Source: Calendula officinalis (lineage: Eukaryota; Streptophyta; Magnoliopsida; Asterales; Asteraceae). Taken from it: a stretch of 64,000 nt of DNA. Made by a program: the position numbers and the translations under genes. Position 1 is the first letter of the stretch; the number at the start of each line of letters is the position of its first letter. The notes under the pieces were generated by a model. The model was not told where the DNA came from and did not search any database. It saw only the letters and a list, made by a program, of their open reading frames with translations. The stretch covers positions 49,986,401-50,050,400 of the forward strand of contig OY970830.1 of NCBI GenBank assembly GCA_963853835.1, read 5' to 3'. Positions 35,711 to 45,500 of the stretch are shown piece by piece.

Positions 35711-36440
35711 ATTGTCATCTTTTCCACATAAATGAGAAACGCATTTTAATACTACAACTCGACGGGCTTCTTAACAAATGATTATGAATCATTTAAATGC
35801 CTCTCTTGTATATTATGGAAAGATAACAAGAAAGCTTCTCTACCATGTTGGCGAAAGAGCTGAAATCTACTTGGACTCATACATATTGATGTATGCGGCC
35901 CTTTTAGAACTAAGACTAGGGAAGGTGCCACCTACTTTCACTGATGATATCATTCGATGTGGTTATGTTTACTTGATTAAACATCAACATGGAAGCTTTA
36001 ATGATATCAGTCGTTATGGTTATGTTTACTTGATTAAACATAAACATGAAACCTTTGAAACGTTCAAAGATTTATAAAGTAAAAGTAGAAAATCAACTCG
36101 GCAAGACAACAAAGGCTTTCAGTTCTGATTGAGGATGAAAGTACACGAGTCAAGAGTTTCTGGATAATCCAGCACATCGTGAGATTGTCTCACAATTCAC
36201 TCCTCCATACACTCCAAAAGATAATGGTGCGCCTGGAAGGAGATATCGGACCCTGTATGACATGGTTCGGTCTACGATGAGTCCTACTACTCTTACACTA
36301 TCCTTTTGAGGGCATACACTGAAGTCTGCTGCTCGAATACTTAATATGGTTCCAACCAAAAGGTTAAAAAGACACCATATGAGATATGGCGTGGGAAAGT
36401 CCCTAATTTGTCTTACTTGAAGATCTGGGGTTGTAAAGAT
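35710..36440 (+). pseudogene. Copia integrase remnant
   Basis: Near 35728, INEKRILILQLDGLL matches the pre-integrase HINKKRI-KLQ-DG segment. The open frame 35778-36077 holds RYGYVYLIKHKHETFETFK of the integrase core, with a 19-codon duplication. From about 36150, after frame changes, come QEFLDN, FTPPYTPKDNGAPGRRYRT, DMVRSTMSPTTL and SAARILNMVPTK, covering the second half of the DDE core, with at least one in-frame stop (SF then stop). Near 36370 degraded YELWHGK and YLKVWGC equivalents follow. The first catalytic aspartate region is not intact. Confidence 0.87.
35946..36059 (+). repeat. 57-bp in-frame tandem duplication inside integrase
   Basis: Copies at 35946-36002 and 36003-36059 share GATATCA...GGTTATGTTTACTTGATTAAACAT. 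The 57-bp unit is exactly 19 codons, so YGYVYLIKHKH and its diverged copy CGYVYLIKHQH sit in the same frame. The copies differ at several positions, so the duplication is not new. Confidence 0.9.
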
Positions 36441-36860
36441 CTCGTGGAACGAGACATGCCGAACAAACTTGAGCCCTTATCTATCAAGTATATCTTCGTT
36501 ACTATTTTACTTCCCAACTGAGAACAAATTGTTGTTACTCGGTATGCTGAGTTTCTTGAGAACAGTCTCATTTCGCAAAGCAAGTGGGAGCACTATAGAC
36601 TTTGACAAGATTCAAAGTGAAGATACACAACCTTCTGGTAACACTAGCAAATATCATTCTGAGGCTGGACATATAGATGTTAGACCACAGGATGATGTTG
36701 TTCCCATTCGTAGGTCTGCAAGGACATCTCATGCACCTGAACGATATAGATACATGTCGATGCCAAGGAGTAACGTTTTGAGGATCATAATGAACCCCCT
36801 AACTATCAAGTTGCATTATCGAATTTTGAATTCAAAAAATGACTTGAAGCTATGAATGCG
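36440..36860 (+). pseudogene. Copia pol linker between integrase and reverse transcriptase
   Basis: The open frame 36469-36855 (128 residues) contains LLLLGMLSFLRTVSF, then SEDTQPSGNTSKYHSEAGH and VVPIRRSARTSHAPERYRY. The P-IRRS-RTRHAPER motif is the standard hinge between integrase and reverse transcriptase in this copia group. The first part is frameshifted relative to the usual ENK...ARYAEFLENSL segment. No catalytic function resides here. Confidence 0.85.
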
Positions 36861-36869
36861 AAAATGTAA

Positions 36870-37450
36870 TCCATGATAGACAACCAAGTTTTGAACTTGG
36901 TTGATCTTTCTCAAAACAGTAAGACTGTTGACATGGATGAGAATATACACACCTATAAAGCTCTTCTAGTAACATAAGGTTACACTCAATCCTACTGGAT
37001 TGACAATGATGAAACCTTCTCGCCTGTTACTAAAGACATTAGGATTCTTATAGCCAAAGTAGTGTACTATGACTATGAGATTTGGTTAATGATGAAATCA
37101 AAACGTTTGTTTCACCTAAAACCCAAACTGATCATGTGTATATATGAAAGCTAGTGGGAGCATTGTCATTTCTCAACTCATACCTGTTGATGACATGTCA
37201 CTCATGTGAAACAATATACCTATGCTACAAGATGAAAATCCTGGCTTGGAAAATGTTTTGACATGAAGGATGATAAGAATACGACATACATACTTGGAGT
37301 AAAGATCTATAATGATAGATCAAAGCGGTTAATTGGTTTAAGTCAAAGTGCTTACATTGACAATATTCTAAACGGTTTAGAATGGTACTCCCAAACGAGG
37401 AAGTCCTCGTATGCCACACAATGTAAACTTGAGTGAGACTCAAGGAGCTT
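36870..37450 (+). pseudogene. Copia reverse transcriptase remnant with core deletion
   Basis: Readable pieces are NLVDLSQNSKTVD, MDENIHTYKALLVT followed by a stop, DETFSPVTKDIRILIAKVVYYDYEIW, then a jump to HVYMKASGSIVISQLIPVDDMSLM and, after another stop, NNIPMLQD. Near 37259 GKCFDMKDDKNTTYILGVKI and DRSKRLIGLSQSAYI follow. The middle of the palm domain is missing (the segment normally between TAFLNG and DEPCVY), and the catalytic YVDD box reads PVDD. The enzyme cannot be functional. Confidence 0.88.
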
Positions 37451-37920
37451 CCACACTTGATGTGGTGAAGCGAATGAATGTAATCCCCTATGTATTGGCT
37501 ATTCCATTCATCATGTACACTGTAAGGAGCACTAGACCTAATGTAACGTCCACATGGAACCTTACTGGAAAATACCAACAAAATCCATGAGAGAGTCACT
37601 GGATTACTATTTAGAACACATTGAAGTATTTTTGAAATACTGGATATATGTTCCTTGGTTATCGTGGAGATATCGAACTGAAACTAAGTGTACTTGCTAT
37701 ACTTATGCTGGTTTTGAAATAGGTCGTGATGACGCTAGATCCTATTTACGAAGGTTCACTACACTCGAATGATTTATCGAGATATGTGAACTTCGTACTC
37801 TTAAAGTTCAAACTGATAACTAAATAGCTGATAGTTTATCGAACTCAATGTCTTGTACCAAACATATTGAATATGAATGGAACGTTGGATTTCGACAAGC
37901 TAGTAGTTTCATGTAAATCT
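37450..37920 (+). pseudogene. Copia RNase H-like C-terminal remnant
   Basis: The open frame 37554-37772 includes EHIEVFLKYW and a CTCYTYAGFEIGRDDARS stretch equivalent to the SCYTDAGYLTDADD region around a catalytic aspartate, which here is tyrosine (YTYAG). Near 37800, KVQTDN followed by a stop, then IADSLSNSMSCTKHIEYEWNVGF and QASSFM, matches the pol C-terminus (TDDNLADPFTKAL...). Pol therefore ends near 37917. Confidence 0.82.
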
Positions 37921-38748
37921 GTTTTAGTATTTGGATAATGGAACTGTGAGCAGTTTATATTGGAATAAATTGATATATTTGATATGATCGTTTTTATATG
38001 AATATCTATTGTGTTCTATATTTGCATGTTTATATCCTTGAATATTTACTGCGTTTTATATTCTAAATTGTCCATTGTCATATTAATAATATGGGAATAT
38101 TATTAAGACAAATCTGAGGACATTGATGACATCATCTTAGTATGACTAAGGATGATGAAGTCAAACTCACATGTTGTTCATTGTGATGCACAATTGGACT
38201 GACCAAACCTATGAGAAATCACTTCCTGGATTTACGTCACAAGTGAATCTCACAAAGGCTTTGTCGCTTATCCTCTAACTTGAGATGCAAGCTGGTTTGT
38301 GTATGTGGAGTGTCAAACTTTAATGTGCTTAAACGCTGACCTGAATAAGGCTGCTATAACAACCATCCTCAGGTTTGATATTAAGCATATATCAAACACG
38401 TGTAGTCAATAAAGAATTTGTTCCTCCACATGTTTGGATTAGATACTACTGGGCCCCTCGATGATTTGAATAGATGCTTGTACAGCCGTACCCAAAGGTA
38501 ATCAAGATGAATCTTGATTGGTTTGGTAATCTACTTCAATGTATAGATCGAGAAACCGAATCGTTGAAATTTTAGATTGACATTAATCCTTGTCTAAAAT
38601 TCAACATAGTATCAGTAACAAAAGGATAACTGATTGAAAAACTTTGAACCTGGACTTTTCTGAAACTCACTCATGTACTTCTAGGGGCATTGGCGGGTTG
38701 CTAGACTCTAACCTTTGCTTGTATAACTACTTGATTGTTATGACGTGC
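37921..38748 (+). other. Copia 3' internal untranslated region
   Basis: About 0.8 kb between the pol end and the polypurine tract. It has no long open frame and no motif I recognise. Similar non-coding 3' tracts are usual in plant copia elements. Confidence 0.6.
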
Positions 38749-38750
38749 GC

Positions 38751-38760
38751 AAGTGGGAGC
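38751..38760 (+). promoter_or_regulatory. Copia polypurine tract
   Basis: AAGTGGGAGC abuts the 3' LTR start TGTTGG. AAGTGGGAG followed by TGTTGG is the typical plus-strand priming junction of this copia group. The same GGGAGC motif also occurs internally (for example near 36584 and 37156), as is common in these elements. Confidence 0.85.
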
Positions 38761-39541
38761 TGTTGGAATATGCTTCACGTTAATAACATATAGTTATATG
38801 GCTAGACGTATGTGAGCCTAAAGGGTCACACACTCATACACCAAACACCATTTAATATATATAATATAATTAGGGTAATTATATTATTTATATGAACCAT
38901 GATTACTTGGCTAATTATGTTTTAATTAATTGTTAAGTTAAAACGTATTAGTGAGTAATCATAAAGAATCAAAAGCCAAGGGGCTAAGTGTCATATTTCC
39001 TAACTTGTAATTAGGAAATATATACTTAGCTTAGGGAGCAAGAAAGAAAAAAACCCTAATCCTCCCTCTCGCCCCCTAACACAGCCGAATCTCACAATTG
39101 ATAAGTGTGGGTGGTTTTGTTTTTTGCTCGAAACAGAATATCACGTCCAAAAGAAATAATACAAGAAGTATGTTATTTTTTTGGGACGTGCAAGAGAAAA
39201 CAGAAGCAAATTCCATTTGTTCTTTTTTCCTTTACTTTGTAGTCACGTGGAGCATAAGAAACTATTTGGTTTTCTTGATTTTGATTCTTTTGAGCAAGAG
39301 CCTAGCATCCTATTTGGTGTTCTAGATATGGTGTAGTGTGGATACCATTAGAGGAATTCTACCTTGAATTCTTGGAGTTCTTCATCCTCATTTGTTGGTG
39401 TACTCAAAGGCTGCAAAGGTATGATCTTCATACTAAACTCTTTGATTTTATTTATAGTTTAATTGTATTAATCAATATTAGATCCGTTCATGGTGATTAA
39501 ACTTTTTCGCTGCGTTTTGGTTCTTGTTTAACCTTAAATCA
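38761..39541 (+). mobile_element. Copia 3' LTR
   Basis: Matches the 5' LTR over its full length and ends TTAAATCA. By-eye differences include a T-to-A near the start (CCTAATGGG versus CCTAAAGGG), AAGGGACT versus AAGAGCCT, and GGCTTCAAGGG versus GGCTGCAAAGG. The open frame at 39098-39325 is a chance frame in the LTR. Six bases, CCATTA, separate the LTR end from the first heptamer. Confidence 0.93.
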
Positions 39542-42500
39542 CCATTACCTTGAGCCTTGAGCCTTGAGCCTTGTTCCTTGACCCTTGAACCTCGTGACTT
39601 CAAACATGAGCCTTGAGCCTTGAGACTTGAGACTTGAGACTTGAGCATTGAGCCTTGAGCATTGAGCCTTGAGCCTTGATATTTAACCCTTGATTCTTAA
39701 GCGTTGAGCCTTGAGCCTTGAGCCTTGAGCCTTGAGCCTTGAGCCTTGAGCCTTGAGCCTTGAGCCTTGAGCCTTGAGCCTTTGAGCCTAGTTCCTTGAC
39801 CCTTGAACATTGTGACTTGAAACATGAGCCTTGAGCCTTGAGACTTGAGCCTGGAGCCTTGAGCCTGGAGCCTTGAGCCTTGAGCCTTGAGCCTTGAGCC
39901 TTGATCCTTGATCCTTGAGACTTGAGCCTTGAGCCTTGAGCCTTGAGCCTTGAGCCTTGAGCCTTGAGCATTGAGCCTTGAGCCTTGAGCCTTGAGCCTT
40001 GATATTTAACCCTTGATTCTTGAGCGTTGAGCCGGGAGCCTTGAGCCTTGAGCCTTGAGCCTTGAGGCTGGAGCCTTGAGGCTTGAGCCTTGAGGCTTGA
40101 GGCTTGAGCCTGGAGCCTTGAGCCTTGAGCCTTGAGCCTTGAGCCTTGAGCCTTGAGCCTTGAGCCTTGAGACTTGACCTTGGAGCCTTGAGCCTTGAGC
40201 ATTGAGCCTTGAGCCTTGACACTTGAGCCTTTGAGCTTTGAGTCTTGAGCTAGAGCCTTGAGCTAGAACCTTGAGCCTTGAGCCTTGATCCTCTAGCCTT
40301 GCGCTTTGAGCCTTGAGCCTTGATCCTCTTGCCTTCAGCCTTGAGCCATGAGCCTTGAGCCTAAAAATATGAGACTTGAGCCTTGACTCTTGACCCTTGC
40401 GCCTTGAGCCTTGAGCCATGAGCCTTGAGCCTTGAGCCTTGAGCCTTGTTCCTTGAGCCTTGAGCCTTGAGTGTTGAGGCCTGAGTCTTGAGCCTTGACC
40501 CTTGAGCGTTGAGCCTTGAGCCTTGAGCCTTAAGCCTTGAGGGTTGAGCCTTGAACCTTGAGCCTTGATCCTTGAGCCTTGAGCCTTGAGCCTTGAGCCT
40601 TGAGCCTTGAGCCTGGAGCCTTGAGCCTTGAGCCTTGAGCCTTGATCCTTGATCCTTGAGCCTTGAGCCTTGAGCCTTGAGCCTTTGAGCTTTGAGTCTT
40701 GAGCTAGAGCCTTGAGCTAGAGCCTTGAGCCTTGAGCCTGGAGCCTTGAGCCTTTGAGTCTGGAGCCTTTGAGCCTCGAGCCTCGAGCCTCGTGCCTCGA
40801 GTCTCGAGCCTTGAGCCTTGAGCCTTGAGCCTTGATCCTCTAGCCTTGAGCCTTGCGCTTAGAGCCTTGAGCCTTGATCCTCTAGCCTTGAGCCTTGAGC
40901 CATGAGCCTAAAAATATGAGACTTGAGCCTTGACTCTTGACCCTTGTGCTTTGAGCCTTGAGCCATGACCCTTGAGCCTTGTTCCTTGAGCATTGAACCT
41001 TGAGCGTTGAGGCTTGAGTCTTGAGCCTTGACCCTTGAGTGTTGAGCCTTGAGCCTTGAGCCTTAAGCCTTGAGGGTTGAGCCTTGAACCTTGAGCCTTG
41101 AGCCTTGAGCCTTGAGCCTTGAGCCTTGAGCCTTGAGCCTTGAGCCTTGAGCCTTGATCCTTGAGCCTTGAGCCTTGAGCCTTGACCCTTGAGCCTTTGA
41201 GCCTTGGTCCTGGAGCCTTGTTCCTTGACCCTTGAACCTTGTGACTTGAAACATGAGCCTTGAGCCTTGAGCCTTGAGCATTGAGCCTTGGGCCTTGAGC
41301 CTTGAGCATTGAGCCTTGAGCCTTGAGCGTTGATATTTGACCCTTGATTCTTGAGCATTGAGCCGGGAGCCTTGAGCCTTGAGCCTTGAGCATTTAGACT
41401 TAAGCCTTGACCCTTGAGCCTTGAGCCTTGAGCCTTGAGCCTTGAGCATTGAGCCTTGAGCCTTGAGCCTTGAGCCTTGAGCATTGAGCCTTGAGCATTG
41501 AGCCTTGAGCCTTGAGCCTTGATATTTAACCCTTGATTCTTGAGCGTTGAGCGTTGAGCCTTGAGCCTTGAGCCTTGAGCCTTGAGCCTTGAGCCTTGAG
41601 CCTTGAGCCTTGAGCCTTGAGCCTTGAGCCTTGAGCCTTGAGCCTTGAGCCTGGAGCCTTGAGCCTCGCGCCTCGCGCCTCGAGCCTCGAGCCTTGAGCC
41701 TTGAGCCTTGAGCCTTGAGCCTTGAGCCTTGAGCCTTGAGACTTGAGCCTTGAGCATTGAGCCTTGAGCCTTGAGCCTTGAGCATTGAGCCTTGAGCCTT
41801 GATATTTAACCCTTGATTCTTAAGCGTTGAGCCTTAAGCCTTGAGCCCTGAGCCTTGAGCCTTGAACCTTGAGCCTTGAGCATTGAGCCTTGAGCCTTGA
41901 GCGTTGAGCCTTGAGCGTTGAGCCTTGAGCCTTGAGCCTTGAGCCTTGAGCCTTGAGCCTTTGAGCCATGTTCCTTGACCCTTGAACCTTGTGATTTGAA
42001 ACATGAGCCTTGAGCCTTGAGCCTTGTGACTTGAGACTCGAGCCTTGAGCCTTGAGCCTTGAGCCTTGAGCCTTGAGCCTTGAGCCTTGAGCCTTGAGAC
42101 TTTAGCCTTAAGCCTTGAGCCTTGAGCCTTGAGCCTTGAGCCTTGAGCATTGAGCTTTGAGCCTTGAGCCTTGAGCCTTGATATTTAACCCTTGATTCTT
42201 GACCGTTGAGCCGGGAGCCTTGAGCCTTGATCCTTGAGCCTTGAGCCTTGAGACTTGACCCTGGAGCCTTGAGCCTTGAGCATTGAGCCTTGAGCCTTGA
42301 CACTTGAGCCTTTGAGCTTTGAGTCTTGAGCTAGAGCCTTGAGCTAGAACCTTGAGCCTTGATCCTCTAGCCTTGAGCCTTGCGCTTTGAGCCTTGAGCC
42401 TTGATCCTCTAGCCTTGAGCCTTGAGCCTAAAAATATGAGACTTGAGCCTTGACTCTTGACCCTTGCGCCTTGAGCCTTGAGCCATGAGCCTTGAGCCTT

Positions 42501-45500
42501 GAGCCTTGTTCCTTGAGCCTTGAGCCTTGAGCGTTGAGGCTTGAGTCTTGAGCCTTGACCCTTGAGCGTTGAGCCTTGAGCCTTGAGCCTTAAGCCTTGA
42601 GGGTTGAGCCTTGAACCTTGAGCCTTGAGCCTTGAGCCTTGAGCCTTGAGCCTTGAGCCTTGAGCCTTGAGCCTTGAGCCTTGAGCCTTGAGCCTTGAGC
42701 CTGGAGCCTTGAGCCTTGAGCCTTGAGCCTTGAGCCTTGAGCCTTGAGCCTTGAGCCTTGAGCCTTGAGCCTTGATCCTTGAGCCTTGAGCCTTGAGACT
42801 TGACCCTGGAGCCTTGAGCCTTGATCCTTGAGCCTTGAGCCTTGAGCCTTGAGCCTTGAGCCTTTGAGCTTTGAGTCTTGAGCTAGAGCCTTGAGCTAGA
42901 GCCTTGAGCCTTGAGCCTGGAGCCTTGAGCCTTGAGCCTTTGAGTCTGGAGCCTTTGAGCCTCGAGCCTCGAGCCTCGAGCCTCGAGCCTCGAGTCTCGA
43001 GCCTTGAGCCTTGAGCCTTGAGCCTTGATCCTCTAGCCTTGAGCCGTGCGCTTAGAGCCTTGAGCCTTGATCCTCTAGCCTTGAGCCTTGAGCCATGAGC
43101 CTTGAGCCTAAAAATATGAGACTTGAGCCTTGACTCTTGACCCTTGTGCTTTGAGCCTTGAGCCATGAGCCTTGAGCCTTGTTCCTTGAGCATTGAACCT
43201 TGAGCGTTGAGGCTTGAGTCTTGAGCCTTGACCCTTGAGTGTTGAGCCTTGAGCCTTGAGCCTTAAGCCTTGAGGGTTGAGCCTTGAACCTTGAGCCTTG
43301 AGCCTTGAGCCTTGAGCCTTGAGCCTTGAGCCTTGAGCCTTGAGCCTTGAGCCTTGAGCCTTGAGCCTTGAGCCTTGAGCCTTGAGCCTTGAGCCTTGAG
43401 CCTTGATCCTTGAGCCTTGAGCCTTGAGCCTTGACCCTTGAGCCTTTGAGCCTTGGTCCTGGAGCCTTGTTCCTTGACCCTTGAACCTTGTGACTTGAAA
43501 CATGAGCCTTGAGCCTTGAGCCTTGAGCCTTGAGCATTGAGCCTTGGGCCTTGAGCCTTGAGCATTGAGCCTTGAGCCTTGAGCGTTGATATTTGTCCCT
43601 TGATTCTTGAGCGTTGAGCCGGGAGCCTTGAGCCTTGAGCATTTAGACTTAAGCCTTGAGCCTTGAGCCTTGAGCCTTGAGCCTTGAGCATTGAGCCTTG
43701 AGCCTTGAGCCTTGAGCATTGAGCCTTGAGCATTGAGCCTTGAGCCTTGAGCCTTGATATTTAACCCTTGATTCTTGAGCCTTGAGCCTTGAGCCTTGAG
43801 CCTTGAGCCTTGAGCCTTGAGCCTTGAGCCTTGAGCCTTGAGCCTTGAGCCTTGAGCCTTGAGCCTTGAGCCTCGCACCTCGCGCCTCGCGCCTCGAGCC
43901 TTGAGCCTTGAGCCTTGAGCCTTGAGCCTTGAGCCTTGAGACTTGAGCCTTGAGCATTGAGCCTTGAGCCTTGAGCATTGAGCCTTGAGCCTTGATATTT
44001 AACCCTTGATTCTTAAGCGTTGAGCCTTCAGCCTTGAGCCTTGAGCCTTGAGCCTTGAGCCTTGAACCTTGAGCCTTGAGCCTTGAGCGTTGAGCCTTGA
44101 GCGTTGAGCCTTGAGCCTTGAGCGTTGAGCCTTGAGCCTTGAGCCTTGAGCCTTGAGCCTTGAGCCTTGAGCCTTGAGCCTTGAGCCTTGAGCCTTGAGC
44201 CTTGAGCCTTTGAGCCATGTTCCTTGTCCCTTGAACCTTGTGATTTGAAACATGAGCCTTGAGCCTTGAGCCTTGTGACTTGAGACTCGAGCCTTGAGCC
44301 TTGAGCCTTGAGCCTTGAGCCTTGAGCCTTGAGCCTTGAGCCTTGAGACTTTAGCCTTGAGCCTTGAGCCTTGAGCCTTGAGCCTTGAGCATTGAGCTTT
44401 GAGCCTTGAGCCTTGAGCCTTGATATTTAACCCTTGATTCTTCACCGTTGAGCCGGGAGCCTTGAGCCTTGATCCTTGAGCCTTGAGCCTTGAGCCTTGA
44501 GCCTTGAGCCTTGAGCCTTGAACCTTGAGCCTTGAGACTTGACCCTGGAGCCTTGAGCCTTGAGCCTTGAGCCTTGAGCCTTGAGCCTTGAGCCTTGAGC
44601 CTTTGAGCTTTGAGTCTTGAGCTAGAGCCTTGAGCTAGAGCCTTGAGCCTTGAGCCTTTGAGTCAGGAGCCTTTGAGCCTGGAGCCTCGAGCCTCGAACC
44701 TTGAGCCTCGAGCCTCGAGCCTCGAGCCTCGAGCCTTGAGCCTTGAGCCTTGATCCTTGAGCCTTGAGCCTTGACGCTTAATCCTCTAGCCTTGAGCCTT
44801 GCGCTTTGAGCCTTGAGCCTTGATCCTCTAGCCTTGAGCCTTGAGCCATGAGCCTTGAGCCTAAAAATATGAGACTTGAGCCTTGACTCTTGACCCTTGC
44901 GCCTTGAGCCTCTCACCTTGAGCCTTGAGCCATGAGCCTTGAGCCTTGAGCCTTGAGCCTTGTTCCTTGAGCCTTGAGCCTTGAGCGTTGAGCCTTGAGT
45001 CTTCAGCCTTGACCCTTGAGCATTGAGCGTTGAGCCTTGAGCCTTGAGGGTTGAGCCTTGAACCTTGAGCCTTGAGCCTTTAGCCTTGAGCCATGAGCCT
45101 TGAGCCTTGAGCCTTGAGCCTTGAGCCTTGAGCCTTGAGCCTTTGAGCCTTGGTCCTGGAGCCTTGTTCCTTGACCCTTGAACCTTGTGACTTGAAACAT
45201 GAGCCTTGAGCCTTGAGCCTTGAGCCTTGAGCCTTGAGCCTTGAGCCTTGAGCCTTGAGCCTTGAGCCTTGAGCCTTGAGCCTTGAGCCTTGAGCCTTGA
45301 GCCTTGAGCCTTGAGCCTTGAGCTTTGAGCCTTGACCCTTGAGCCTTGGTCCTGGAGCCTTGTTCCTTGACCCTTGAACCTTGTGACTTGAAACATGAGC
45401 CTTGAGCCTTGAGCCTTGAGCCTTGAGCCTTGAGCCTTGTTCCTTGAACCTTGTGACTTGAAACATGAGCATTGAGCCTTGAGCCTTGAGCATTGAGCCG

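Larger units (their letters stand above)
31996..39541 (+). mobile_element. Ty1/copia LTR retrotransposon, defective, about 7.5 kb
   Basis: Two LTRs of about 782 and 781 bp start TGTTGGAATATG and flank 6 kb holding a primer-binding site, gag, protease, integrase, reverse transcriptase and RNase H remnants in the copia order (integrase before reverse transcriptase), then a polypurine tract. By eye the LTRs differ at about 14 substitutions and three 1-bp indels (about 1.8%). The coding part, in contrast, has many stops, frameshifts and a large deletion in reverse transcriptase. The flanks are satellite on both sides. The expected 5-bp target duplication is not perfect: CCTTA at 31991-31995 versus CATTA at 39543-39547 is the closest match. 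Confidence 0.95.

Noticed and set aside
36150..37599. - strand open frames at 36150-36359 and 37225-37599
   Set aside because: They are antisense to readable copia integrase and reverse transcriptase sequence on the + strand.
39098..39325. + strand open frame of 75 codons in the copia 3' LTR
   Set aside because: The matching 5' LTR region has indels that break the frame, so it is not conserved coding sequence.
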